Below are positions 48,282-59,456 of a stretch of DNA of 64,000 bases, piece by piece (position 1 is the first letter of the stretch; each line of letters opens with the position of its first letter). The stretch comes from Nipponacmea schrenckii (lineage: Eukaryota > Mollusca > Gastropoda > Lottiidae), in contig CM060199.1 in NCBI GenBank assembly GCA_030562195.1, forward strand, positions 17,566,338-17,630,337, in the 5' to 3' direction. The notes below the pieces were generated by a model. It was not told the origin of the DNA. It was given only the letters and a program-made list of their open reading frames with translations, and made no database searches. The translations under genes were made by a program, and so were the position numbers.

Positions 48282-51200
48282 CTGAAACAGAAACAGGAGA
48301 CTGCCATAATTGTTTCGATTCTGTAAGGGCAGAATGCTAGACAGGATCATTAAATGAACATGTTACAACTGTACTTGAATAAAAAAGTTATCCAAACACA
48401 TCTTGACTTCCATACCTCATATCAAGAGCAGGTTTCGTTTAATTTGATGTAGAAAAACGAGCATTTGTGCTGTAAAATGTTTTTTTTTTAAATATACAAT
48501 CTTTTAAACTTCATTAAACTAAGAAATAGAGATATATAGATTCTATTCTTTAGTCATGTAACATATGATAAAAATCTACTACTTGTATCTCAAATTACAG
48601 TTTACTGTTTGAATTTTATTTTTATAAATATTGAAGTTGATAAACCATTGGGCTATTTATATTAGCTATGAGGGAGAGCATTCAATAAGCATATGTCTTT
48701 AACTATGATGTGATATGATTAAAAATTATCTTACCCCATCATTTTGTGAAAAAGGATCATGCCCCGATTCTTCTAGTATGCTGTAAGTCAGAAAAAACAA
48801 CATGAATTTGACTACTACCAATACAGATTGGAATCTCAGGTTAACAGTTGAAATGGAGCTCTACTAGATGATTAAGAAAATTCTTTAACAAGCCTACCTG
48901 GTATCAATGTGATTTTGAGGTGACAATGAAAATAAACCATGAGAGTTGGAGAAGAACAAAGCTTTACCATCAGTACTGCCTGCAATTAAACATTATTTAA
49001 AACATAAATACAAGAAGTCCAAATTAGTCTACACCCCCAGTAATCAACCTATTTTCGAATTGCACTCACTTTTTAAGGAAAACAGGAAAAGTCATATTAG
49101 GCAGTACAAAGTTAACAGTCTGTTTTACAGTCCCCGCGTGCTCCGGTAAAATACCTCGGGCTCCGAAACTATTTATTGACATTTTGGAGTAAATTATAAA
49201 TAACACAAGCGCATCTCCAAAATAGTTCGTAAAATAGAGTTATTTCCCCCGTTCCCATAAATATTTTTTACCAGAATTATCACCCTTGAGGCTTAACAAA
49301 AAAAACGGAAGTAGCTTTGAACGCGTTTTTCATCACCGATAAAAAAAATATTTCTTACACAACTTATAAAATTGAAATTGATTCCAACACAATTCAATAC
49401 AATGAAGCGAATTATTTTTGAATAAAATACAAATTTTATTATCCATAATTGAGGTAATGAGGTAATTTGCATGATAATTTTATTCAGTTTAAGAACAATG
49501 TAATGAAATGATTGAGTTGGCTATATTTCATTTTACATTTCAGTTCATTGCTGCTTTCTGTCTTCTTCCTAAGTTCATCAGAAATCAGGTTCCAACTGTC
49601 GTCCATTGCTTGTTTTATAGTTACCAGCACATAAGAAATACATTGATTTTGTACAAGTATGTGAAAGATAATGCAGAGTAGGTGTCTGAGCACAATTACA
49701 GACAGTGGATATGACAAAACCATCCTGCACCTGAAACATTCTGTGGAGTTTTGGTTAAAGAGGTAACTCTCTTACCTGCACCCAGATACATATCATGTAG
49801 ACCCTGTAGTTCCATTTTATCTGTTGCTGAATTCTCTCCTAAAATATATACACCATTAAAATATCTCTACTCTCAACTATTTCTATTTATTAAATATAAA
49901 AAAACCATAACCAGATACAAATGAAATGAATGGAGTTTTACGTCCTACTCTTCTGGGAAATATTGCCAGGACAGCAGCATAAGACTACTATGTTTCCAAT
50001 TTCTAACTGTCTCACAGGGCCTCAGTTTGTCCTAGACACTTTTTCCATGTCAGTCTCTTTAACACTTGCCGGGATTGAACCCTAGACCTTCTGGTTAGCA
50101 AACAAGCATCTAACTCAATGAGCCACCGCAGCTTCCCATATATACCAGATACAACACAAAACAGTTTGATTTGGTACTGCACGATACGATAATCAAAATA
50201 CTTTTTAAAAAGTAAAGTCAACTGTAAGTGTTTTATAGCTCTACTATATTTCACTGAAAATGACATTAAAAATCAAACTATAAAAATTCGAATTTCTGTT
50301 GAGTTGTTTTCAGTGCATTTGTGAATTTGTCTGATTAAATAAACAATGTGCCATGTTATGACATAATGTGCATACAAGTTAGTCTATGCAGTCTATGTTA
50401 TTTTTCTATTTCATCATCCTAAGAGATAGTATACACTAGTGTACTTAATGATCAATTGGTCTAAATGACATAACTTGGACTGACCATCTTGGTTGACTAT
50501 AAAGATAGTATTTCTGTTGTAAACATAGGCTGAATTATTACCACAACCTGGTACCAATAACTGATAGCCTAATACCCTCTCTTCATTTCTTTCCTGAAAA
50601 TAAATTTCAATGACACTATGAAGAAATATAATATATCTTGATCAACTGAAGGGCAATAACATAGGAATGATTAATAGAAAAATCTTAACAAGCTTTAAGT
50701 GATACTGCATATAGAATGGAAATAAATTTGAATTTCTCAAGAATGGTCAATATGTGTTTATATCCATCAGAGAACTTACCTGGTGTCATAAAGCAACAGA
50801 ATCATTGAACAATCAGGAAAACTCACAAAACCAATTATTGAAAAACACTTCATCAATTTATAAAGCGTTTCTCATAAATCAAATGCATTTTTATGGATGA
50901 TTAGTAATTTTTCTTGGATTTATCAGATAATATTAGGATTATGTTATTTATGGCAGCAGGCTTATTAACTAATGAATATATATATATTAGCCTTGTTTTA
51001 AATAAGAATTCATTCTGAGACATAAAACTCATTCATTTCATTTTGGGCCAGTGTCACACATGTATGTTGCAAAAAGAGTCACCACTAGTGTTCAAGTGGT
51101 TAAAATAAGATAAGAAATACATACTGAATACTTGTCAACATGATCAATGTTTATAAAACTATCTAGACTTGTTGGTGGTATATCATGGCTAGTCGATAGA

Positions 51201-54200
51201 GACACTGGAAGAATAAAAACATTCCATGGAATACAAAAATATATAGTGTAATACAATTTCAAGAAATCTGGATTATTTGTGTTGCATAAATCCATGGCAG
51301 GTGCTTAGTCGTGCTTCAACTACATGTAGTTTAAATTGTATTCGTACATCTACTATACTACAAACTGATAAAGAGAAGGGCCTGACTGTAGTTGTCTTTT
51401 TTTCTTTCATGAACTATTTGTTGACCATGGTACTTACTTATAGAATAATGTAGAGTATCTGAAGACTCTATATTAACACCAGCTCCTAATATCATAACAC
51501 CACAACTATAAAACACAAAGACATGCTTGTATTACAAACCAGTTCTTTGCCTGGTAGAATATATTGACTGTAGTTTATTTGGGCTGCCCTACCAGTCATG
51601 ACAGAGAAAACAGAGCCAGGATTAACAGCCCTGTTAGTATTACTAACTAATTTTAATGCTCAACTTGCAGCATGTAGGACCATGTATGAGACAAGACTGA
51701 AGTCAGCATCAGCATCCCTAACTAAGAAGAGAATACAAATCTTGCAAGTGTCACTCTTATCATATTTATTACCAAACAAAATGGATGAAAAACTAATATA
51801 ATAGCATTGTTATGTTATTACCTGGTTGTTTGTATATCTAATAACCATGTTTTTAATTGTGGGAGTTGAACTGATGCCTGACCCTGAAATACATATAGAA
51901 ATAGGAGGAGGATTTAATGTTCCATAAAGATTTCCATGAAATCAAACCATTCAATTTGTCAATATTTACGGGTAATATGCAGTTCAACCAGAATTCTACT
52001 GACATGGATGGACATGACAATATAACTATTCCTGTGGATTCGTTCTCACGAGAGACTGGTTGAGAAAGTCTACTGGAGGTTGTCATTAAAAGTGAGTCAC
52101 AATGGGATTTATAATAAAAAAATAAATTATACACATATGTATATATGTAACAATATGCAGGACAAAAACACAAAGGAAATGAATAGTATATGAGAACTGG
52201 CAATCCCAGTGTTTAATATATTTCCTGCAGATCATAATAAACTGTCAACTCACCCATAACTGTTTAGCTAAAGCTTCTTTATATAGTCTATCTACATCTA
52301 CTTGGAATGATAACTGAAAGATACAAATGAAATAGTAGCTTTAAGCACTACAACATTTTGTCGTATTTCACAATTGCATTGTATATAAATATATATATAC
52401 ATGTATATAAGTAATTACGAGATTAAGAAACAGTGTTAACATTTCTGGAGGATATTGTCATCCAAAATAATAAGCTCTTCGGTTTTACAATCTGCTGCTT
52501 ATTGAATTTATCCAATTTATAAGATGTGTTCATAAACCCTGATAGCAATTTCAAAAACACTAACCTTTTCAGTATAAGAGTCGGATAAGTTCCATTTTTG
52601 TAAGAAAGTTCCTGATAAAACATAGAATGGTCTGGAATCTTCTTCTTCTGGGCCTGAAACTACTGCTTGTAATGGCTGAAAAAAGAAGTAATGAATATAC
52701 AAGGTCCAATTGATTACAAATTATTTTTCATACTTAGAGATTTTACTCCAATTTGAAGCAGCTATTAGAAGTGATTAACTAATTGTTTCAAACAATCAAT
52801 CTAATCTTTGAGAAGGCACAATGTTTCAGACAATATCACAATAATCTGCAGAGTCACTTCATCTTGATGTGAGTGGCATTATCTATTAAAAAAAAACTAG
52901 CATGAGAGATGTCTTGTAACCTCTGCGCTAGATCGGAAAATAGACAAGGATTTGTTCTGGTTTGAATATTATACTGATTGTAAAGTCAACATACCATTCC
53001 TGATGTCTGAGAAGGAGTGGCACCAAATATAAATGATGACATTCTTCTACCAAACCCAGCAAACATTCCTTGTGTTGATTTTATAGGTTGACAAACAATA
53101 ACATTCTATAAGATAGAAACATGAAATTTAATAGAATGTCGAAAATTCCGTACAAAGAAGTTTGCATTATTATTAATAACGATTCAAATTCCTAATTCCA
53201 GTATGTAGCCCTGCACTAATTTCTTCCAATTTTACAACTTTTCAGTCTAATGCAGACTAGCAACAAGAGTACATCTTCCACATCAAGGTAACACATTCGA
53301 CACAAATTAAATATTTGAGAGTTACCTGTCCTTGAGAGGGCAGAAGTAATACCAAGGAACTGGTAGTAGTTGCCAACAAACATCCATATGGCTGTAAGAA
53401 AATGAATGGAAAATAATAGCAATCACAAAAAAAAGGTTGAAGTGTGTATCATTCCATTTCTAAGGACAACACTCATATTGTAGATAGTTGATATCTAATT
53501 TTAGAATGCTAGTATAGTTTGTTATTTGTCTACTTGTAGATTGTATAACGCTCATTGAATAAAACAACAATGACAGAAAATTTGTTATACCTTCTCATTT
53601 CTATGTTTACTCTCAAATTAAAGACCAAGAAAGAACATGTCATACTGACCTATTTCAGCATCCTTCAATATTTAACCGGGTCGATAAATGCCAATAGAAT
53701 ATGCCTTGTCCTAAGCAAATGACTGGATAAACTGTACAACAATCCTACCTGACAGTTGACTACACATTCTGTTTCTTCTCCTTTCAATTCAGCACTAATT
53801 TCAGCTGTAGAACTTTCATAGGCTATATTTGACCAATATCTAACTACACCTTCTGGAGTGACAGCTATACAGGCTGGTGGTTGATTTTCACTATGATGAG
53901 GCAGAACACAAACTCTAGCTGCATTGTGAGCTAAATCACTAGGTGGTAGACTTAATTCTTTACATTGTATTCCCTAAATAATAAAAATAAATCTAGTCCA
54001 TTAATATTTGTTCATATTTACATCATTTACCTCACAAACACATGAAGATCTTTTTCAATTCTCATTAAAACAGCACATTTGTATAGAAAATGTCCTAAAG
54101 ATAAACATTCTTTTGGATTCATTATCAGACATGACTATCACAAATGACTATCAAACATGACTATCAAACATTACTATCAAACATGACTATCAAATATGTC

Positions 54201-55753
54201 TGGCAAATACAAAAAAAACAACAGCTCATATAATTAAAATTATCCATAAAGGAAAATTAGAGGTCAATTTCAAGGACTTTTTAATCATTTTTGGAGCAAA
54301 AGTGACAATCAAGACTATTCCCAGAACTTCACAGTTCAGACAAAATCAACCAGTCGCTTGGATATGATTTGATCTATCATTTATCTAGATATTACTACAA
54401 TTAAAATTAAGAAATAAAACAAAAAACAATCAATGTATAACAAATATAGACAAACATAATTTTCACCTTTCCTGATCCACTAGCTTTATACTTCCAAATA
54501 AATAATTTTCTTCCAGCCACTAGCCAGGTCCATCCTGAAGGATCTATCTTCACTGTTATTTCTGTATTTCCTGTAATACCACATGCAATGTTATTTTATC
54601 TTTGAAAACTTTCATATAAAGTAAATTTTATATGCAAAAAACTTTCAGAACCATCCTTTTATTGGGCAAGATTGAACTTTCTTTTTAAATGGATAATAGG
54701 TCTTAGCATGAACAAAAAATTTTAGTTCTCAATTTATTAAGCGTTTTTCAATAATCAAATGCATCTTTATGGATAATTACTTTTTTATATCTAACTATTG
54801 TTTATGTTATTTATGGCTCCAGGTATATTTACTGATGAATAGAGCTGTTATTGGCCAAGTCTAAAATTTTTAAATTTGATGTTGATTCTATGACCTATAA
54901 TCCCTTTTAAGGCTTTCGACCTGTGAGACAAGATGTAATTGAATGACCAAAAAAAAAGCTCTTTCAATCAAACATTAATCATATTAATTGAAGTAAGTGT
55001 ATGTGTAGAAGAGTTCACTAACAAGTTATGTGGGTGTTAAATAGATTATTGATACACTTCAGCCTGTCCATACAGTCAGTATAACAAAACTTAATCATAA
55101 TCAAATAACATGCGGCTTAATTTTAAGATAAGCAAAGAAACTACAGAGATCAGTGAATAGAAGAGAAAAACTTACTGTCAGCTAGAGTTAAAGCTTCTGT
55201 TATCAAGACTGGTAGTGGAACACCATAATTCTCTACTCTATGCTGTGCTGTTTCATCTACTATCTGTGATGTAGTTAATGATCGGGATCCTATTTGACTT
55301 CTATAAATGTTAATAATTCAGTTCATGATTTAGATCTATATTGCCTAGTTTAAAGGAACTATGATGTTTATGAATCATTATAAGGCCTACACACTAAGGA
55401 TCTAAAACTAATAGGTGACTGAACCCTGTCAGTTGTGCTCTCAAGTGTTGCACTTTAATTATTTCTGATTTCATGCCATTACTAAGTTCTATATAAGAAA
55501 TAAGTCAAAATGACAGATGAAGAGACAACAGCAGGCATAATCAAGATGAATTTCTATTCTCTACAGAGTCTACTTTCAATTTGTTATTTTTTTTTTCCGG
55601 CTAATCTTACCTTGAAACATTGGCACTTGCTCTACGATTTGGAGTGAAAAGTCCAGATGTTCTTTTACTTTGTGATGATCGAGGGCCACCCCGAGGATTA
55701 GGGGTAAAAGGGGAAGCTCTTGATCTTGTGTTGGGTTGCTGAGGAGAGAACAT
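36077..55753 (-). CDS. NUP133: Nuclear pore complex protein Nup133, complete gene (33 coding exons)
   Basis: Nup133 is the distal arm of the Y-shaped (Nup107-160) complex, the scaffold of the nuclear pore on both faces of the nuclear envelope; in vertebrates it also acts at kinetochores. I traced 33 exons with GT-AG introns and consistent phases. They sum to 3453 nt, i.e. 1150 residues plus TGA; human Nup133 has 1156. The start MFSPQQ is followed by a basic, SPFTPNP-type disordered tail, as in vertebrates. Residues about 70-480 form the seven-bladed beta-propeller, with a candidate membrane-sensing ALPS motif (QGMFAGFGRRMSSFIFG) near 233-249. Residues from about 486 on form the alpha-helical stack ending EYLPSVEEILQS...GYEHLQSVM. 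No internal stop or frameshift was seen. Introns are 0.3-1.9 kb and hold minisatellites, a SINE, a LINE 3' end and MITEs. Confidence 0.97.
36456..36597. repeat. Foldback element (MITE-like hairpin) in NUP133 intron 32
   Basis: The ends are inverted copies: AGATAAATAAGAACA (36456-36470) against TGTTCTTATTTATCT (36583-36597). Further in, TTATGGATATACTACTCCTT pairs with the reversed AAGGAGTAGTATATCCATAA. The stem is almost 50 bp around a loop of about 45 bp. Confidence 0.88.
37190..37273 (-). mobile_element. SINE head fragment
   Basis: On the minus strand it reads GGGAGCCAAAGAAACTCAGTGA and, after a GCTTGCTTGCTGACC block, GGTTCAATCCC. This is the tRNA-like head of the local SINE family without its tail. 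Confidence 0.6.
37278..37800 (-). mobile_element. 3' end of a LINE (CR1/L2-like) with (ATT)n tail
   Basis: On the minus strand the frame starting MSLHWLPVIQRIEYKVLVFV continues YKILHDRAHPISL, the conserved C-terminal stretch of CR1/L2-type reverse transcriptase ORFs (LHWLPV..RIEYK...YK.LH). After a frameshift, RRAFSVAAPS of the same conserved tail is visible. Downstream on that strand is a non-coding end and an ATT microsatellite (37278-37298), typical of LINE 3' ends. It is 5'-truncated and dead, inserted in intron 31 just next to exon 31. Confidence 0.82.
37985..38245 (-). repeat. Satellite-carrying element, small degenerate copy
   Basis: On the minus strand it shows TCTGCAATTGCTTGTAAACACTCTAGAAG-like units, TTGATGGATTTTAATTAAAA and AACCCTATTAAAT, matching the unit of the 60.2-62.3 kb array. 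About one and a half units remain in NUP133 intron 30. Confidence 0.55.
40755..40795 (-). mobile_element. SINE head scrap
   Basis: GGAGCCACGGTGGCACAGTT on the minus strand matches the first bases of the tRNA-derived SINE. Very short, so tentative. Confidence 0.35.
41518..42270 (-). repeat. 23-bp minisatellite carrying a 3' splice site, about 34 units
   Basis: The unit on the plus strand is GAAGAAAAACCCTAAAATAT plus ACA. On the transcribed minus strand each unit reads TGTATATTTTAGGG and then TTTTTCTTC. The first unit (41518-41540) contains the genuine acceptor and first 11 bases of NUP133 exon 25. About 21 units end in TTTTAG and about 6 in TTTCAG. Six consecutive units are repeated as a block (about 41574-41699 and 41735-41854), showing higher-order growth. 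Confidence 0.92.
43302..43643 (-). repeat. 24-bp minisatellite with 5' splice-site-like motifs, about 15 units
   Basis: Plus-strand unit TTTATATAGTTTGAAATTTA plus CCTG; on the transcribed strand CAGGTAAATTTCAAACTATA plus TAAA. Seven units contain GGTAAAT (twice preceded by CA, twice by AA, three times by CT). The array lies in NUP133 intron 22, from 100 bp after the true donor of exon 22, whose flank (AAGCAG|GTATGT...AATAAACAAGTTAA) is itself similar to the unit. Confidence 0.85.
43692..43712. repeat. (TA)n microsatellite
   Basis: About ten TA repeats between the NUP133 exon 22 donor and the 24-bp minisatellite. Confidence 0.9.
45240..46314. mobile_element. Non-autonomous DNA transposon with TTAA ends in NUP133 intron 20
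   Basis: Left end TTAA-GGGGGTTGACAACC (45240-45257); right end GGTTGTCAACCCCC-TTAA (46297-46314). A 14-bp perfect terminal inverted repeat is flanked by TTAA on both sides. The interior of about 1 kb holds no transposase; it has an internal inverted pair (TACGTTGGCTTTTT near 45525 and AAAAAAGCCAACGTA near 45640). TTAA target sites point to a piggyBac-type element, though the GGG-start could also fit PIF/Harbinger with TTA. Confidence 0.8.
47939..47995. repeat. Short hairpin in NUP133 intron 16
   Basis: TAGAAGGTAGAACAG (47939-47953) pairs with CTGTATTCTACCTTCTA (47979-47995), about 15 bp of stem with a small bulge and a 25-nt loop. Confidence 0.55.
48735..55753 (-). CDS. NUP133: NUP133 exons 1-15: N-terminal tail and beta-propeller
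   Basis: Exons in transcript order: 55611-55753 (ATG at 55753), 55176-55300, 54467-54570, 53749-53973, 53326-53391, 52995-53105, 52565-52675, 52254-52313, 51822-51883, 51438-51505, 51125-51204, 50485-50593, 49776-49838, 48898-48979, 48735-48780. Together 1455 nt (485 codons). Marker sequences: exon 3 DPSGWTWLVAGRKLFIWKYK, exon 4 ACIAVTPEGVVRYWSNIAYE, exon 6 the ALPS-type helix, exon 10 CGVMILGAGV, exon 12 QLLVPGCGNNSAYVYN, exon 14 KALFFSNSHGLFSLS. All follow the order of vertebrate Nup133. Exons 5-7 are multiples of three in phase 0, so each could be skipped without a frameshift. Confidence 0.95.
49919..50138 (-). mobile_element. tRNA-derived SINE in NUP133 intron 12
   Basis: On the minus strand: head GGGAAGCTGCGGTGGCTCAT, B-box GGTTCAATCCC, body with AGACAGTTAGAAATTGG, then CTGTCCTGGCAATATTTCCC and the end AGTAGGACGTAAAACTCC plus ATTCATTTCAT. 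It is the most complete recent-looking copy after that at 6.42 kb and lies in sense with NUP133 transcription. Confidence 0.82.
54130..54198. repeat. 15-bp minisatellite, about five units, NUP133 intron 3
   Basis: ATGACTATCAAAC-type units repeated from 54130 to 54198 with small differences. Confidence 0.85.
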
Positions 55754-56130
55754 TTCAGTTAGTTGTTAATCTTTTCTTTATTCACGTTTTGTTTCCCGGC
55801 ATATTCTTGGTTTCGACAAACTTAGGAAAAATAAATCATGAAAAGCATTAAAATTATTTACATTAGAAATTCAATAAAGCTTGATTTTTGATAAAAAAAA
55901 AAATGGATTTCTTTTTACTTATAATAGCCTACTAAACGCAGATCTTAATGGATAGATATTTGAAATCATTTATCTTTCGTTTCATGATGTAAAGACCAAA
56001 AAAACTTTCTAAAGGCAAAGCAAAAGTTGAACTTCCGGTAGAAATTTATGATCAACATCCATAACTCAATTTCAAAGATTGATCGATTTTAACCGAGTCA
56101 TTTATCAGTATTTCACAAAAGATATAAGAT
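55754..56130. promoter_or_regulatory. Probable bidirectional NUP133/ZNRD2 promoter
   Basis: The 377 bases between the NUP133 ATG (minus) and the candidate ZNRD2 ATG (plus) contain an ETS site ACTTCCGG at 56031-56038. Head-to-head housekeeping genes with ETS motifs commonly share promoters. No TATA box is evident. This depends on the ZNRD2 first exon being correct. Confidence 0.4.
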
Positions 56131-58832
56131 ATGGGTAATTTTTTTGTCCTTTTTATTCGCCCACATTATAATGTGGTCGTATATTGTCGTCACCCCTGTC
56201 CGTCCGTCCACAATTGCTTGTGAACGCAATAGAGGCTACAGTTTTTGTCGGATTTGAATGAAACTTACTGTGATCATTTATATTGATGAGATCTAGTACA
56301 AGTTCGAAATTGGCGATTTTTCGATGTACGGTTATTGAGTTATTGCTCTTGACTTAGCCAAAACGCGTCAAAATTGGCTTGTGAACACGATAGATTACAG
56401 TTTTCATCAGATTTAAATGAAACTTTCTGTGATCATTTATATTGATGAGATCTCGGACAAGTTCGAAATTGGCGATTTTTCGATGAAAGGTTTTTTGAGT
56501 TATTGCACTTGACTTAGTCAAAACGCGTCAAAATTGGCTTGTGAACACGATAGAGACTACAGACTACAGTTTTCATCAAATTAATATTGATGAGATCTTG
56601 GACAAGTTCGAAATTGGCGATTTTTTGATGAATGGTTTTTGAGTTATTGCACTTGACTTGCCAAAACGCGTCAAAATTGACTTGTGAACGCGATAGAGAG
56701 GCTACAGTTTTTGTCGGATTTGAATGAAACTTGCTGTGATCATTTATATTGATGAGATCTTGGACAAGTTCGAAATTGGCGATTTTTCGATGTACGGTTT
56801 TTGAGTTATTGCTCTTGACTTAGCCAAAACGCGTCAAAATTGACATGTGAACGCGATAGAGACTACAGTTTTCATCAGATTTAAATGAAACTTTCTGTGA
56901 TCATTAATATTGATGAAATCTTGGACAAGTTTGGTCGTGACGATCAAAAATAGACTTGTGAACATGATAGAGACAACAGTTTTCATCAGATTGGAATGAA
57001 ATTTGGTTTGATCATTGAAGTTGATGTCATCTTGGTCAAGTTCGAAATTGACATTTCGATATACTGTTTTTGAGTTATTGCACTTGACTTAGTCAAAACG
57101 CGGCTTGTGATTGCTATAGACAATACAGTTTTCATCTGATTTTAATGAAATTTGGTGTGAACATTTATATTGACGAGAAGTTGGATTAGATCTAAATAAT
57201 CTTAGAGTTTTTGCCTGTTTTAAAACAGAAAAAATATTTTAAAGTGGGCACATCTTGCTAAGCAACCACTTGTCTAATTCTATTCCAGACAGAAATGCAA
57301 AGATTTCTGTCGCACCTTGTCTTGATGATGAGAACATCATTTGACTAAATCATCACGAAGTTTGTTCAACTTCAAGTATTGATTGAAAGGCAACTGGGCC
57401 ACTTTTCAATACTACTCTGACCACCATATAGTCCAAAACTTTGAGTGCCTAGTTTTTCACCCCCAGCCATATCTTTCCAAATAGCTATAGGGGATTGGAA
57501 TAGACTAACCACCATACTACGTCTACAATATTTTAATACACTCATAATGCAGAAGACAACTCAGACTACTTTTTTGAGTTTTGAGAGTTGTCTTTGATTT
57601 TGATTTTAAGTAAAAAAATAAATGGTCATAGTAGTCTTTGAAAAACCGTCATTATATTCATCACCATAGCTTCATTTCATGAACATGAGAAACTCTGTTA
57701 TGGTGACTTTGTCTTAATGACTGGAGATGTACTATTGTTTGCTTGCTTAAGCAAACCTAATTGTAGTCACAATGCCAAACTTTTTGAGTCAAATGATGCA
57801 AAGCGTCATGATTTTTCCAGTATAGAAAAGTAGCTTGGCAAGGTAACATCATCAAAATGTCATAATAATTTATAATAAACCCCCCAAAAAGGTCCATTTC
57901 ATTTTCAGCTTCAAGATTAGGTACTTATGATGATAGTCATTGGACTCCACCAACTGAAGCTGAGTTAAAGATTATTGAAGCTAGACGAGAGAGATCTGAT
58001 AAGATTAGTAAATTGATGGGAGATTATTTATTAAAAGGATATAAAATGTTGGGAATCACTTGTAGAGAATGTGAGGTTAGATATATATGTTTTAAGGTCT
58101 TTTATTCTTAGTTAGTTTATCACCCATATCTCTGATCTGTTGATCTGTCATTACCAGTATGTAAATATCTATGTATAGTATCCATGAGCTGTAAATGTTG
58201 TTATTTGTTATGATTGAAGAAATAAAACTTATTATCAACTATACAAGAGTTATGTCTCTATATAAAGATATTATTTAATAGTAAGAATGGAGCCGGATAT
58301 GCTGTGTGTCCCGATTGGTCTCATTAAAGCTACACCCCAAGAACTTTATGAGAGACTGGTTGGTTATAACTAAAATATTAGGATGTGAGACATTCATGGT
58401 CTGCAAGCTGCACTGCACTGTAGTCTATTTGAAATCAATAAAGTGATTTACTGTGACTAACTAAATTTGCCTTATTGTCCACTAGTATCATTTTGCCTTT
58501 AAGATTTGTAAAAATTGGACATGACTGGGAAAATATAACCCATCTATTTTTAAAGTCCATGAAAGGCTTACTTGATATTTTTAAGCCAAATTTATTTTTT
58601 AAGCTTACAAGATTAAGACATGTCAAGGCAATCTTAAAAAGTAACATTTAAGTTGTCATGAGATAATGTTAAATTGATAATATTTATGAAAAGAGTTCAA
58701 GAGTATTATTTATCAAGTTGATATATTATGTTATTATTACCTTTCAGACAATATTACTACAAGATAGACATCATAAAAATTATTGTGTAGCTTGTCAAGA
58801 TTTAGATTCAGACACTGACAAAGATAATCCAT
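56131..58832 (+). CDS. ZNRD2: Zinc ribbon domain protein ZNRD2 (p27/SSSCA1 family), 5' part
   Basis: Two exons are certain: 57909-58075 and 58748-58832. The first encodes SRLGTYDDSHWTPPTEAELK, then RRERSDKISKLMGDYLLKGY and KMLGITCRECE. The second encodes TILLQDRHHKNYCVACQDLD and SDTDKDNP. The CREC and YCVAC cysteine pairs form the zinc ribbon, split by the intron. This closely follows vertebrate ZNRD2, a small protein known as a scleroderma/Sjogren autoantigen, in which the ribbon is followed by a poorly conserved C-terminus. Exon 57909 begins in phase 1 with CT, so the missing first exon should end ATGG to give MA. A string ATGG|GTAATT at 56131-56134 fits and is listed as the tentative start. 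The gene continues past 58832 (phase 1) but no later exon was found before the window end. Confidence 0.9.
56152..57250 (+). mobile_element. Satellite-carrying element, copy in ZNRD2 intron 1
   Basis: It starts TATTCGCCCACATTATAATG, a hairpin-forming end, followed by GTCGTATATTGTCGTCACCC and CCGTCCGTCCACAATTGC. Seven tandem units of about 100-165 bp follow, each with CTTGTGAACGCGATAGAG, TTTTCATCAGATT, GATCATTTATATTGATGAG and GTTATTGCACTTGACTTAG. It ends near a GTGGGCACATCTTGC remnant. No coding region. Confidence 0.85.
57909..58075 (+). CDS. ZNRD2: ZNRD2 exon 2 (conserved helix and first CxxC)
   Basis: Acceptor ATTTTCAG, donor GAG|GTTAGA, phase 1 in and phase 0 out. It contains the family signature PPTEAE...RRERSDKISKLMGDYLL and the first zinc-binding pair. 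Confidence 0.93.
58748..58832 (+). CDS. ZNRD2: ZNRD2 exon 3 (second CxxC)
   Basis: Acceptor TACCTTTCAG, donor CAT|GTAAGT, phase 0 in and phase 1 out. It contains YCVACQDLDSDTDKDNP, which completes the zinc ribbon. Confidence 0.93.
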
Positions 58833-58981
58833 GTAAGTAATGAATGAATGAACGAGATAATTGGTTGATTAAATGAGATGAATGAATCATTGATAGATTG
58901 CATAAGAAGGAGGCCATATAAAGGGATTGTAAAGTGTTTCTCTAAACTTTGATGTGAATTGAAGACACAGTTAATATGGTA

Positions 58982-59456
58982 TTTAAAGGGATAATAGGCG
59001 TTAGAATACACTCGTCCTACGGCTTATATTTGTGTTTCATATTGACTATTAGTTAAATAAGTATGCATCCCACACTTTACCAAATTTTAAAAAGCCACAA
59101 TAAAAAAATAGTCGGAATTTAAAAAAAAAGTGAGCCAGCCACGATTCCATTCAGTTTGAGAATAAAAGCGTCTGGTAAATCAACGCTAAAACATCATTGT
59201 GGAATTCAACAGTAGGGGTCAAGGACCAGGAAAACCCACATGTTAGAGTTACTTCCCTTTATATTTACACGATTTGAAAATCGCTTGATGGATGGCTCAA
59301 GCGTTTTATGATTAACTACTTTACTTTGGAGATTTATCGGATTTTAGAGGGATTTTGATGTATAGGTAAGTCTACTGATGGATATATACTGTTATTATCC
59401 AAATTTGAGTGAACTTAAAATTTTATGTTCGTTCTAACGCCTATTATCCCTTTAAA
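58982..59456. mobile_element. 475-bp MITE with perfect 25-bp terminal inverted repeats
   Basis: The left end TTTAAAGGGATAATAGGCGT plus TAGAA (58982-59006) is the exact reverse complement of the right end (59432-59456). TTAA is contained in both ends and may be the target site. No coding content. It lies 150 bp downstream of ZNRD2 exon 3. Confidence 0.92.

Noticed and set aside
51598..51801. 67-codon plus-strand frame in NUP133 intron 9
   Set aside because: Antisense within the intron next to exon 9, no known domain; not supported.
57372..57515. 48-codon minus-strand frame containing MAGGEKLGTQSFGLYGG
   Set aside because: Protein-like but unsupported: no family recognised, no partner exon, next to the satellite-carrying element and antisense to ZNRD2 intron 1.
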